From contig NC_034412.1 in NCBI RefSeq assembly GCF_002078875.1, positions 77,502,136-77,566,135 of the forward strand: a DNA stretch of 64,000 nt, written 5' to 3'. The position numbers and the translations under genes are program-made. This stretch comes from Numida meleagris. Taxonomy: Eukaryota; Chordata; Aves; Galliformes; Numididae. The notes under the pieces are model-generated. The model saw only the letters and a program-made list of their open reading frames with translations, had not been told where the DNA came from and searched no databases. Shown piece after piece: positions 46,921 to 59,690 of the stretch; position 1 is the stretch's first letter, and each line of letters begins with the position of its first letter.

Positions 46921-49900
46921 AGATAATTTAGTGTTTTTCCAATTTATGGTATTTTGTGAATCAGTTTAGGAAAAACCGTTGGGCTAATAAACACGTGATT
47001 CAGACAGCAAAATGATGCCAGTATCGCAGAGCTGTGACTGTGCCACAGTATACTTTAAATGAAAGAGCCATGGTTCAGTGCAATCCTTATCTGCAAGTTT
47101 TTTCTAAAGCAACTACAGAAATTCTTGCTCTCAAAAAACAACTGCGCTTTGTACAACATACACTTGTTTTTCATTTCAGTGTAATTAATTCAGCAAGCTT
47201 TTTCACCAGCCTTGCAGCATTTTTCTCCTCGGTCCTGAACAGGCTCTCTTGCCCTACAGGAAACTAAAACATTTGCATTTTATTTATGAACTACACTATA
47301 TGGAGGTCAAACTTTTCCAAAATCAATACAGTAAATCAGAATAATTAAGACTGAAGTATATCAGTAAATTAAAATCAGGAGAACAAAATGTTAATGAATA
47401 AACAGAGAAAACAAATGAAGATACTCATAAGTGTGAGGAAAAAAAAAGAGAGAGAGAAAAAGCCGTAATTGTCATGCTTCTTGATTCTGATAAGGACTGA
47501 GGAATAAGCATTACTCTTATATCCCAACTCCTCATTTTTACATTCAGGTAGTCATCTAACAAAAGCTATTTTTTTCTGTTCTTTTCTGTTTTAATAGAAC
47601 TGTAGCAGCACTACCCTTATGAATGCATAAAAACATTTTCCAGGTGCTCTCATAGTTGCTTGCATTTAAATGACCTAAAGGTAACCACAATAAATTTCTT
47701 AAATATTTAAAATAAGCTGAAGCACGTCACTTATAAAAAAGTTCTTTGTATTATTATCCTGAGGAAAGTTGCTAATTGTGGAAATAAACAGCATTGTTGT
47801 GTTTGGTTTTTTTTTTAAACATATATATGACAGGAGTCTGTGTGTGGGAAAGTGTATGTGTCTATATAATAGCATGTATTTTTATGTTTTATATTTAGAA
47901 CAAGTCTTAAATTAATTTTTTGTAAAGTTGCTTCTGGCTTTTACTAATCAAAGATTTATTCTAAAAGTGACAGACATACATATGTATGTACTTATGTATT
48001 TATTTATGAAGAAAAGTTGCTAAAATAGATATGAATATAACCAAATATTTGAACTTGTAATGAGAATAATGAGAATAATAAAGAACAATCAACTTAAGAG
48101 AAGACATATTCTTATCCCTACTTGGAATGAAATGACCAATTCCCTTTTATTTGTAGGCAAATGACCATACTGAATAATCTGTACCTATCTGTTCAGCACT
48201 ATTATCAGTTAAGCGTGGTATATATATGCACATAAATGTATTTATGTCTGTGAGTGTACTTATGTGTATACACTGCCTGTCACCTGTCTGTTAGCTAAAA
48301 CACAACTACCTTGCACTGAATGGCAGAAGAATATACATTAAATAAGAGATCTTCCCCTAAAAATGTAAATTATTACATTTTGTGAGTATTCAGTTTTAAT
48401 ATCAGGATCCATATAACAACCTACAAGATCACACCAGATTCCTGCATGAAATTGTACATGTCCTGAATGGTAAAAAGGATGGTCATAAAAAAACATTAAT
48501 TCTGCCAGTATTCTTCTTGAGAAAAAGTCATCCTTTTTGATATTTTAAGCCATATTTTCATACACAAATGTAACAAACACATAAGTTGTCACTAATGAGA
48601 AAAGTTTAGCTTGAGTTACCTGCTTTTATTTAGCGGTCTTGAATTTCTTAGTATTTCATGGCAGGTATGAATTCTTAACTTTTTTGTTGTTGTTGTTATA
48701 GTGATACTCTTCTTCTACAGTCTTGCTAATTTATTAAACCAATAATATCTTAATAAGACAAAGAGAGCCCTCCCTTAAACCTTCCAGAGCAAGAGCGCTA
48801 AAGTGATGCAATCATTATAGAGATTTACTAACACAAGAGGGACCCAGTGAAGTCAAGGAAGTGATTCCTAATTACTAAAGAAATGGAAGTGGACAAATGA
48901 AATTAATTTTAAATATTTCATTGGATCAGGCAACATCATGACCTTGTGGTAACATTTTCTAAAATCAGTTGTAAGAAAAATGAAACATCGGAAAACAGAT
49001 TGTGATTATTTTTAAAGACATTGTAGTTGAGTTGCAGCATTTTTCTTCCTTAAATAAGACTTTCATAGTTTCTGTAGCCTGTACGTGGCGGTAAAATTTA
49101 ATACTAAATTTGGCTCTAGTCCAGAAAGCACTGCATATTCTGTTCCACAGCATTATCTTTCTATGGTGTTTTTGTGAGTTACCATGTCACGTTGCAGACT
49201 AGTCCTTTCCACTTTTCTTTTTTATTCCCCTTTAAGTGGTACACTGAAACTTAGAAACATAATTTAGAGAATACACATTTTGACAATAAACTATAGTTTA
49301 TTAGGATTCTTAAACTGTATGTTAAATTTTCTGATAAACCATTTAGTTTACTTTTCACTTAATCTCCTGCTATCAGAGTTGTCCTACGTGTATATTATAT
49401 ATACATGCCATATATATACTTACATAACTAATATTATATAAGTGAAATTCTAAACGCTCCAAATTTTTGTACTTATGCATATGACAATTGAAGTTAATGT
49501 GCTTTGTCATAAAATATGTAAGAAATTACATAAAGCTTGTTTAAAAACTAAATTTTATTATTATTTCTTGTTTCTCTTCCTTCTCCTCTTCCATTAACAC
49601 TTTCTTTGCACTCAAGGTACATCTCTGTGCTTGTAACTAATCTACCCATATCTTGTAGGACTAACTGATCTTCAAATGCTACACAGCAGTTTTGACCCAT
49701 GCCTGATGCTACACCAACTGACTTCTTCGTTTTGTTCAAGGTGCAATCCTCCCCACAGTTTCAGGATGGTGCACTCACCATATTACCAAATGTCTTCAGC
49801 ATGAAAAAGAGACCTTCAACAGCAGATCTTACTCAGCAGATTCACACATGAACTTACAGTCATTATCCACACTTTTATACACAATGCAAGAATTAGGGAA

Positions 49901-51244
49901 CTGAACCAGGTATTAAGAATTCTCTCTAGTAGTATTCCTTTTTTTTTTTTTTTAAATCTGTAAAAAGGCACGGAGAGTGTCATATTTTGATATAGCTGAA
50001 CTTCTTGAAAGATGTGCAATCAAATGTTCAAAAGAACATTTCTTATTAGCTGCTCAGCTGAGGAACACAGATTTCATTGTTCACATTTGTTCTTGCCTCT
50101 GAGAATGAAGCTCTGGTGCAATAAAACACCAAAAATGTGACATATTGGGAACAAAAATGCATGTAGATGCTATATATACTTATGCTAAATACATATATAC
50201 ATGCTCAAATATAGACTATCTTTAAATACAAATATATGCACTGTATGCATACCTGTATATAACTATATCTGGATGGATGGAGGAATGGATGGATGAGCCA
50301 ATATAATCTTCCAGTACTTCAAAACAGCTTATCAAACCGTCATGAATTTTTCTATTTCTAATAAATTGGTATTCATCCCTCAAGAAATGGAAAAAGTAAT
50401 GAATCATCTTTTCTATTTTCTAGCTGGCTATACTTTAATGTGAAATGGGGCTGTCAAGTAGAACTTAGACATTGATGTTCATAGTCCTAACCTGCCCAGA
50501 CAAATGAGGACAGGAGAGTCAATTCAGACTACAAGCTGCAATTTCAATCTTTTAGAATGTGTTTTTGAATCTTTGCTTGTGCCTCTAAACAGTTTTATCT
50601 CAGGCACTGGACCATGCAAGTAATCATTTATACTCAGTGCTTCAAAGATACAACTATTCTACTGTTCCTTACACTTTTCTTAATGCGCATGCAAAACAAG
50701 TACTGTGAACAGAGTTGCACAGAATTTATATTAAGGAAGGCTGTAGATCTTAATCTTTAATTTATAGAACATACTAGTCTAAAGAATCCATAGTGTGTAT
50801 AACAACGTCCAAGAAAATACAGTCAGCTACACACTAGAATTAACACAGACTTGAAAGGTAAATTGAGGTAATTATGTGCTGTCTTTTTAAATTATACTAA
50901 CATAACAAATTGAAGCAAGCAATCGTCTTGAATACTGTACGCTGTGTTATGCAATAAAAGTAAATTCTATTTAGTAATATCTCACCTTCACTGCTATCTC
51001 AATGGTAAATGATGAAAAATAAATCCTATGAGCATTTAGAAAAAAGTTTTGGTCCAGTTATAACATTCTTGTAATTTCATACCTAGTCTCTCACAGTACA
51101 CAACTGAGACCATGAACAGACTTCGGGAAGCTTTGAGGACTCTTATCTTAGAGGGACTACAAACCACACAGGAAGTGCAACCAGTCCCAAAGACAGATCA
51201 GATTCCTAGTTTTGACACTACCAGAAACATCAAAATACAGATCA
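46921..51244. other. 4.3-kb unique A+T-rich stretch
   Basis: No gene recognised. It holds AT-alternating tracts near 48,220 and 49,390-49,430 and a (GGAT)n tract at 50,270-50,296. Short open frames lack motifs. Confidence 0.5.
50270..50296. repeat. (GGAT)n simple repeat
   Basis: GGAT units with one AGGA interruption. Confidence 0.85.
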
Positions 51245-51560
51245 AGATCAAGGAACTACTTTCTATCTATTGCACTGACTTCACAGGTGACTGGGAAAAG
51301 GGAAACATTGCTCCCATTCTAAAAATAACAGAAAAGAAGACCCTGGAAATACAGGCTGGTGCACTTCATCTCTGTGCCTGGGATGATCATGGAAAAGCTT
51401 AAGGCACATGGTGATTCAGTATAGCCAGCACGGCTTCACCAAGGGCAAATTGATCCTGACAGATCTGGTGCCATCTATGATAGAGTAACTACATCATTTG
51501 ACAAGGTAAGACCAACTAATGACATCTACCCAGACTTCTGTAAGGTTTGAGATCCACTTA
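51245..51560 (+). mobile_element. CR1 LINE fragment (start of reverse transcriptase), ancient
   Basis: The plus frame ends with TGDWEKGNIAPILK, a form of the GDWKKGN block. Downstream, out of frame, AGCCAGCACGGCTTCACCAA encodes the SQHGFTKG motif, and ACCCAGACTTCTGTAAGGTT is a decayed DFSKAFD block near 51,530. No 3' end present. Confidence 0.8.
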
Positions 51561-52559
51561 GAATAAATTTAGGCGAAACAACACCAAATTTATATGAAAC
51601 AGCACAGTGTGACCTAGCACTGCAATCCCAATGTTAAATTTCCTCTGTTGTCAAGTCACAGCATGGTGGGTAATATTTTCTTTATTTGCTAAGAAAACTG
51701 TTCAGATACTCTGTTTAATATTCAACCATTTGCTACAGAATACTTTCTGTATATACAAAATAATCACGGATAATTTTGTCACTTTTTCAGTCATTGCCAC
51801 TTAACACACATTATTTCAGCGCTGAAATACACACTGTAAGTAACCTTTCCAAATCTCCTAAATTTATTCTTTACTTCCTAATCTCTTCACTAAATAAGGA
51901 CTTCAATGAATTATGAGCAATTATTGTTTACTTTAATTATGTGTAATAAACTGTCATTTTAATATTGATCATGGGAGATTGTTCCTATCCTCTGTTTTAA
52001 ACTAGACTATTTGCTCCATATAGGTTTCCAAAATTCAGCGCATTGATTACCCATGCCTATTTCTCTGGACAAGAAGATAAATACATATATAATTTGAAAG
52101 TATTTATTCATTTCTTTTCCTTACTTTAACTAGCTTCTTTCTATAGGTTCTATGCACACTTGCTACAAATAAAGAATATGAATGAAGCCTACAGAGAAAA
52201 AAAATCTGTAAATCAAAGCAACAAGCCTCTTCTTACAAGTTTACAAAAGAATCAGTTTAACTGTAGAAAACTTGATCTTATCAAAACAAAAGAGACTTTT
52301 GCTATTGATCCTAACAAGTCTAAATAAATACATCCAGAAGTCTGGACCTTTACTTTTTTTCTGAGTTGTTGTTACTACCTTATGATATTGACTTTTATTT
52401 TAGTTTGAATAACTACGAGCAAGAAAAGTGAAACAGAACACTTCTCCTCCTTCCTTCCTAGTGTCCTCATTTTCACCAGTAGTAGTCAGCTCTCTCCAGC
52501 TACCTTGGTGAGAAGACAGGCATTCCAGAAGCTGAGGTCAGAATAGAGCAGTTTCTTTC
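51561..52559. other. Unique spacer
   Basis: No gene recognised; A+T-rich. Confidence 0.5.
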
Positions 52560-52800
52560 TGCTATTTCTTAGTTGTTTCCGTTATTTCTCCTTGCACATT
52601 ACTGCTCCAGTGTGAGTTGCCATGGGCCACAGTCCTTTGGGCATGCCTCCATCCCAGTACGGGTTACCCACAGACAGCAGTTCTCAAAGGCATCCTTCCT
52701 CCCTCACAGAGACAGCACAGGTTGGTTCATGGTCTCCTGCCTCACAGAGTAGCTTGCAGCCTTTGCTACCGAATCCCACATTTTATCTCAGTACAATTTT
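52560..52800 (-). mobile_element. Probable ERV LTR (family A) internal fragment, antisense
   Basis: A G+C-richer patch with ACTGCTCCAGTGTGAGTTGC, CATGGGCCACAGTCCTTTGG and 'ACGGGTTACCCACAGACAGC'. These resemble, in reverse complement, the repeated GGAGCAG...CCCATGG units of the family A LTR middle. Ends were not found. The open frames at 52,617-52,841 and 52,622-52,804 are shadows. Confidence 0.45.
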
Positions 52801-53108
52801 GTAGGCTATTTTCAGCTGCCTTACAAATGATTGGAACCTAATCACATCACTCTTACGGAAGGGAAAAGCAATAGAAAAGGAGAGGAAGGAAAAATGAAGA
52901 AAACCACAAGCCAGGGTTTTGTTGTAGTCTGGAACACTAATACTTTGAAAATATCATTAACAAAACTTCTCAAACAAAGCCTATTTATTAATTTGAGTTG
53001 AAATCTTTTACATCGTTTGCTGTTCTACCTAAAATATCGTACATAGTTTTTTAACATGTAATCGTCCTTCGTACTACAGGCCGCTAAAATCTTAGGAAAA
53101 TATTTTTA
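52801..53108. other. Unique spacer
   Basis: No gene recognised. Confidence 0.45.
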
Positions 53109-53438
53109 TCTCAGTGTCAAAGGCTTTGCTGAAGTCTAGGCCACATCAACAGCCTTTCCCTCATCCACCAAGCGGGTCACTCGATCATAGGAGATCAGGT
53201 TGGTCAAGCAGGACCTCCCCTTCACAAACCCATGCTGGCTGGGCCCGATCCCCCGGCTGTCCTGCAAATGTCGCATGATCTCCCTCAGGACAATCTGCTC
53301 CATAACCTTCCCTGGTACTGAGGTCAGGCTGACAGGCCTGCAGTTCTCTGGACCCTTCTTGCAACCCTCCTTGTAGATGGGAGTCACATTAGCAAGTCTC
53401 CAGTCTTCTGGGACCTCTCCAGTTGACCAGGAATGCTG
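53109..53438 (-). mobile_element. CR1 LINE internal fragment, antisense
   Basis: A well-preserved 330-base piece of reverse transcriptase. No 3' end is present, so it is an isolated internal segment, unusual because CR1 normally inserts with an intact 3' end; later deletion or rearrangement is implied. Confidence 0.9.
53136..53387 (-). pseudogene. CR1 reverse transcriptase N-terminal segment, 83 codons open
   Basis: Reads TPIYKEGCKKGPENCRPVSL, then TSVPGKVMEQIVLREIMRHL, SQHGFVKGRSCLTNLI and 'DEGKAVDVA', with a frame break before the LDFSKAFD block. It is clean for its length and so comes from a comparatively young copy. Both ends of the protein are missing. Confidence 0.85.
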
Positions 53439-55149
53439 ATGGATGACAATCTTCTGCTTAATGTAAAGAAAAGCAAAATGTTTTTTTTTTTTTTTTCTGT
53501 TAACTGAGGTACATAATCACTTGTAAGAGAACCTTGCAGAAAAAGGTATGCTTTGACTGGAGGCTGCAGGACTCTTACAATCACGCTAAGAATATACTCC
53601 ATTTGGTTAGGCTGAGACCTCCGACAGACATCAGTGGATTAAAATTGAACAGCTGAAATTGTTGCTGCCCTTAGCATACCTCCATGCTTTCCTGACCACT
53701 GCAGTGTCCCTTTGGGTGAAAGTGTCTCATTTGCTCATGAATAAGTATAACCGCCATTCCCCTATGTTAAGTTAAACTGACTACAGTTTTGTCTAACTTC
53801 AGTATAACAGACTAGAATCTAAGGCGATGCTGGAGCTGATTCATGAGTGGATCAGACGTGGCTTTCAGGTCAACTGTGTCATTGGGATGGGTAGGATGAG
53901 AGCTGCAGCTAATTGATTTACATCTGCTACATCATGTCTGTCAAGAGCTCTTAGACAATGAATATCTTCCCTGCAGACCTTCCTTCCTTCGATCTTTCTT
54001 CCTCCCTGCTCTTCATTTCTCTATTTATCACACAAAATGTCATTGCTCCTATTCAATCTGAAACAGATTTTTGCTTTCAGAATATCTTGTTTTGTGAGGT
54101 ATTTGACACCTTCATCTTTAACTTGAAGACCCGGGGGAAAATATCAAACTACCTTTGGCTCAGTTACAGAAATAAAAATCTACAATATTCTGTATACAGA
54201 AATGTATATCATAAAGTAACAGATTATGCACTTAATGTAAATTCTTAAGAGACAAGGAGGGAATATTGTGGCATATTTTGTCTCTATACATAAAGTCGTC
54301 TAAAATACAACTTATAAATGATTAACTGATTCACCCTCCAGTCATAACAGACTGAAACATACTGATTCTGCTCTGTTGCCTGAAAGATGATAGCTGATGA
54401 CTCTGTTCACTTTCTCTACTACTTTCTTTTTCTGTATTGCTTTCTTAATGGCTGAAGAGATCTTTTTCTTTAGAAGCATGAAAATAGAAGTGTGCTAATT
54501 GAAGTTGATAAACATGGCTACTTCCACTCTCATAGATACAAGTACTGTAGCTTATAGAGAAATAAAACAATATTTATCACTACTATTGATTCATTGACTT
54601 CTTTTCAGAAAGTGATGCTCAGATTTAGAATTACTACCTAATTTACCTAATCCTTATCTCTAGCATTTCTTATTGACTGAATGTCTGTGGAGGTTCAAAG
54701 TTAATCAGTAACTTCAATTTTAAATTAACCAAATCTGGTCTTCATGTCTTATTTTGCTTTCTAATTCTATTTTTGTACTACAAAAACATACATATAAAAA
54801 AAACCAACCCTCATATCAGCAGCATTGCTTCAACTTAAACCACCAAGCTGACTCTTGTCTAAAACATGCAGAGAAAAATCTTTTTTTGTCCAGTGTCCTA
54901 TGGACAGGAGCACAAGTTAGTTTAGCCCTCTTAGAATCTCAATATCCTCAAAAAAAAGTCAAGAGAAATGATGCTTTCTTCCATGTTATCCAATGTAGGA
55001 TACTGCTGGCATTTGCTTCTCTGAAAAAGTGTAGGGATCTTCACGGTATTTCACTCTATTTTCAGGTTGTCTGTGCTCTGGCATTTCTCTCATCATTCAG
55101 TAAGCAGAGGCAGTTAACATCAAAAACTGGATGACAGTTATAATAATTA
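53439..55149. other. Unique stretch
   Basis: No gene recognised. A 126-codon frame at 54,754-55,134 (plus) has no motif and ends at the CR1 boundary. Confidence 0.45.
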
Positions 55150-55465
55150 TCATAGAGCAAATTATAGAATGGCTTGAGTTGGAAGGGACCCATCATCTAA
55201 TTCTAATGCCCCTGCCATATAAAGGGATACTATCCACTAGATCAGGTGGCTCAGGGACCCATTTAGCCTGACCTTGAACATTTCCAGTAATGGGGCTTCC
55301 ACAGCTTCTGTGGGGTACCACTTCCAGTGCCTCATCTTCCTAACAGTGAAGAATTTCTTCCTTATGTCTAATCTAAACCCACCATCTTTCAGTTTAAAGC
55401 TATTATCCCTTATCCTATCTTCCCACATAAAAAGTCATTCTTCATCTTTTTTATAAGCTGCAAGT
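55150..55465 (-). mobile_element. CR1 LINE 3' end, antisense, old
   Basis: 3' end near TTATAGAATGGCTTGAGTTG (55,164), then UTR and the antisense of the last ~70 codons. The minus frame at 55,237-55,428 reads DGGFRLDIRKKFFTVRKMRH, the usual end of ORF2. Confidence 0.88.
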
Positions 55466-55860
55466 GCACATTGTCATTTCATGTCAAGTGAAGTGGAAGC
55501 ATCAGCTGCTGCTGGGGTAGGTGGTGCAGACCCCACAGCTGGATCTGCAGTTGTTGCCTTGAGGATAAGTTAGGATGAGCGTCCTTGACCAGTACAGATG
55601 GTCATTGAAAGGTCATCGGTTGCTGGGTTATGCATATGTCAAGTCTCCCCCTTGGCCAGCAGAATGGCCCTCCTTCAGAAGCACCAAGTTGTGTTTGCAG
55701 CTGCAGTTTCTCCACCATTCTCACAAGAACTGGTGGCTCCTTGCCAGCTCTCCCCATCATCCTGGAATTTCCCTGCTTCAGGAATCTCCCCTGACCACTA
55801 CAATTAACTACTCCACTGTGGGCCAAACTAGCAGTGGCACCGACTGACTTGACAACCTAA
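55466..55860. other. G+C-richer patch of unknown origin
   Basis: Distinctly richer in G+C than its surroundings, with overlapping open frames on both strands (55,575-55,847 and 55,598-55,807 plus; 55,602-55,826 minus). I recognise no domain. It could be a decayed processed pseudogene, an LTR piece or a regulatory island; it sits directly against a CR1 5' junction. Confidence 0.5.
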
Positions 55861-56829
55861 ATTCAAGTCACAAAATAGTCAAATGTGAATGAATTATTCA
55901 GTAAAAAGATAATTCATTCAATTATTATATAAAGAAATTCAGAACAGATGTGATGATGGCCATTTAAAGCAATAGATGATTAAAGCAAGGTTCTTGAGAA
56001 TTTTCAGCAGTTAAGTAAGCAACTGAATGTTGGCTGAGTAACACTTTTTATTTCCTAGTGCCTTATTCTAGGTGAAGGTGCTATAAGCCATAAATCAATT
56101 ACTAGAAAAATATTCTTTCATTCCTACTGAAAAATGAGCAGTTACATGCTTGCATGAAAATGATGACATTATAATGGTGTCATGTACATACTAATAAAAT
56201 CAAACTATTAAGACATATGAGCTCAGTCTTATCAGAATGGTGGAGTCATAACTAATTTTTTTAATAGAGAGAAGAAAGAATAGAACAAAACTGGTAGCAT
56301 TAACCCAATCCTATTCAAAATGCTCATATAACAAACTCTTAGAAATAAATATTAGACATTGTAATAAAATGTCTGTATATTGAACAAATATGATTTTAAA
56401 TATGACAGTGATTTAAGTTGTTTTAAGCTGCTAAGCTGTTTTGCAACCACCACTACAATCAATAAATGCTGAGAACCTGAGCCATATTTTGAGAAGTAAA
56501 ATTATCAGAATTAAACTTTCGTTTAATTTGTTTTCATTTTTTTACTTTAAAATTCTCCCCCAAAATACTAAAAAATAAAAATTAACAACAAAACATTATA
56601 CCAATGGAATTGAAGTATTACAGTACTTTTGTGTAAAAGGTAAAATTTCAAAATCACCCAGGGCCATCTTTGTTAGTTGTTAAAGATACAGTAAGTTGGC
56701 AGTATTCAGCATGAATTGTTTTTGAGATAATTGTTATGCATGACTGATTGTTTTGATCTCTCACTGAACAATTAGAGTGTCCAGTGAAAGACTGGCAATA
56801 TGATTAGATGGTTGAATGCCTCGGCACAT
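55861..56829. other. Unique A+T-rich spacer
   Basis: No gene recognised. Confidence 0.5.
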
Positions 56830-57010
56830 GAAAGTTTGAAGAAACTGGGTTTACTCAGCCTAGAGAAGAGAATGCTTGAAAGGAAACTATTAATCATGTT
56901 CTTTGAGTATCTGAAAGTGAGTTAGAACTTAGAAAGTAGTCTCCTCACAAGGCTGTAATAAGACAGAGCAAGAAGCAATGGGCACAAGTTGTTACAGGAG
57001 TAATTCTGCT
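56830..57010 (+). mobile_element. CR1 LINE fragment, ancient
   Basis: TTTACTCAGCCTAGAGAAGA and later AGCAAGAAGCAATGGGCACA are degraded forms of the LFSLEKRR and NRTRGNG codons. The ends are not visible. It is one of the most diverged pieces here. Confidence 0.7.
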
Positions 57011-57011
57011 T

Positions 57012-57049
57012 AAAAAACAAACAAACAAACAAACAAAAAAACGAACAAA
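57012..57049. repeat. (AAAC)n simple repeat
   Basis: AAAC units with an A-rich interruption, directly after the CR1 remnant. Confidence 0.9.
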
Positions 57050-59179
57050 TTCATTAAAGAACAATTATACATTGGATCACGGTGCTCAAAGGGGGGGTTG
57101 TATCTAAAAGACTCCTTACAATCTAAAATTTCCTATGTTTTTGTTTCTACTTTGATGATGAGAAAGAGTTGTTCTAGCGACAGTGTGTAAACAGAAAACA
57201 GCTCTTTTAGAGATTTTATGGACTGATGAAGCATTTATTGCATATTTTTTCTCACTGCCCAAAAAATTAAATATTTGTTGTCACGTACTTCTCAGTGCTA
57301 AAAAAAATAATGAGAATACAGTACACAGCAAAAATAATTTGACTAACGTGGAGAGACTGTTTGGTACTTATTGAGCTGGTATAGAAGGAAATAAATATTT
57401 GTGAAGTTCCAGGGTGTAATTGTAAAGTTGTACTGGAGAATTATCATATTTCTGTTAGGGATGCTGTTTCACAAGCTCACCATAATAAAAGATCCAACTA
57501 GTATAAGAGGAAACGAGAACATTTTTTTGAGTAGGAATGTAAAGTCTAAGCAAAACATAAGTGAAAGGATGAACTTTTTCCAGCTCCATATGATGTTTAT
57601 TATTTGGGTATTTTTGATGGTTTGGGAGCTCTGTTTTAGATGACATGCAGGTATCTTGAATTTCAGAAACTTGGTGATTAATACTTGCTAGAAATCTTGA
57701 TTCCATTTGCCCTACTCAGCTGAACTCAGAATCATATTTTAAAGTCATTTAAACATGAGTAAGCATCTGGATGGATTTTTGGAGAGGTCATTTTCAAAAA
57801 GGTTCCTTGGTCTTTTCTGCGTCTTTAAATATACCAATCTTCTAGAATTAGCATGGAAATTTAAAAACAGTACATATCATTATGAAGTATCCATATTGTT
57901 TTTACCTGCCTAGAATCTATTTATCTATCTGTTTACCTATTCATCCACCCAGAATAATGCCATTAATGCTTATAAATTACAGTCTAGCTATTAAAAACAC
58001 ATACATGTGTACTGTAGCTAGAGTTTGAATCCAGCTTCAAGAATCTGCAAGGAAAAGGATTTATTTTGGTCATGTTTTTCAATATGTGAAAATTTCTGCA
58101 ACATTAAATGCTTGCCTATGTTCTCTCTGTACAAATAATGTGATTATGTTAGTCACATGGTCACATATTGTGTCTTCCATCGCTATAATTTGTTTTTCAG
58201 TAGTGTTCAAAAGATTAACTTCTGAAGACTTGGCATGGACACAATAGCTAGTTCTCCTCTGAAAGCACTGAATACACTTAAGCTATTACAGTAACATCCT
58301 TAGCTGCTCTGAAAATCAAAGGTCTGTCTAACCTACAAGGAGTGCTAAAAATAAATGACTGGTGGGCACTAGCTCCCAGGAAGTGGTGTTTTTGCTAATA
58401 AATGAAGAAGATGACAGATTTATAAGGAAATTTGAGCAATTTGAAATGGAGACTAACATAATTAAGTACTTAAATTGCAATTAGATTATGTTTACTTCAT
58501 CAAGGGTGTCCACATTCAGGAGATTATTAATACGCCTTGCTAAAGTTTCTGTAGTCAATTCCTCTAATAGAATAGCTTTTCTTTACTAACCCACCGTAAA
58601 CTGATACACAGAGTCAAACAAGCAAATATAAGAGAACATAACCTTGATAAACAACAGAGAGATCATTTTATTTATTATAATATTATAATATTTTTATTAT
58701 AATATATATATATATTTATTATTATAATAATATTTATTATTATTATCATTTTATAATAAGACTCAAAATTAATGCCTTCCTCATAAGGATCTGCTAAGAT
58801 CATCAGTATTTCTTAAACTGTGCAACAGAGCAATATATATATATTTTTAATAATACATCAGTAATAAAAAGATGTATGAGTGCTACCTGCTGTTTAATGT
58901 TTCATGACTTTGTTGACTGGAGTTGTGCTGATTTATGCCAACTGAGGATCCGTCCCTTATGCTTGCAGTATACTTTTAAAAGTACGGTACTGTTTCCTGT
59001 GCAGGAAAAGCAGTGAACGTATTTGATAGGAATGGATTTTCACCCTACATTTTTCACAGAAGTATTTGAGGGTCTAGTAGCTCAGAAGTAACTTCAAAAC
59101 AGATTAACATGAAGTTTCAACTTAGAAATCTGGAGAGAGAGATAGAGTTTGATACTAAGGGGGTGGAATAAACAATTCT
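57050..59179. other. Unique A+T-rich stretch
   Basis: No gene recognised; contains the AT-only tract at 58,671-58,757. Confidence 0.5.
58671..58757. repeat. AT-rich low-complexity tract
   Basis: Almost entirely A and T, with repeated TTATTATAATA and TATATATA units that are largely self-complementary. Confidence 0.85.
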
Positions 59180-59690
59180 TGAGGGTTGACCACAGCCAGC
59201 AGCCAAATACCCACAATGCTGCTTGCTTGCTTACTTCCCCACGGCAAGGTGCGTAAGACAATAGGAAAAGAATGCATGGGTTGAGATGGACACAGGTTAA
59301 CAGATATAGCAAAAGTGATGTAAGCAAAACAAAATGAATTTTTTTTCCACCCATTCCTCACAGGTAGGCAGATATTCAGCTGCTTTCTAGAGAACAGGAC
59401 CCCAGCACGTATGTGAAGATAAATACCATAATCTCAAATACCTTCTCTTCCTTCTTCTTTCTCTGAGATTTTATCAGTGAACATAGTGCCATATGGTGCA
59501 GAACACCCCTTTAGCCATCTTGAGTCAGTTATCCCAGCTACGTCCCCTCTCAGCTTTTTGTGCATCCCCAATCTACTTGCTGTTGAGGCAGCGAGAGAAA
59601 TGTAGACTTTGACTCAGCAATAACTAAAACATTGGTGTATATTACTAGCACTGTTTCAGCCACAAAGAGAAAATTTTTTCCCCACAACTC
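59180..59690 (+). mobile_element. ERV LTR (family B), degraded
   Basis: Shows the family B order: GACCACAGCCAGCAGCCAAA, 'GCATGGGTTGAGATGGACAC', CAGATATTCAGCTGCTTTC, CATATGGTGCAGAACACCCC, 'TTGAGTCAGTTATCCCAGCT', CTCAGCAATAACTAAAAC and CACTGTTTCAGCCACAAA. Same strand as the copy at 28,895. Open frames 59,094-59,354 and 59,155-59,361 (minus) are shadows. Termini eroded. Confidence 0.75.

Noticed and set aside
54754..55134. 126-codon open frame (plus)
   Set aside because: No motif and no codon bias different from the flanks; ends at a CR1 boundary.
58671..58757. AT-rich tract as an origin or cruciform element
   Set aside because: Low-complexity DNA folds on itself by composition alone; no further support.
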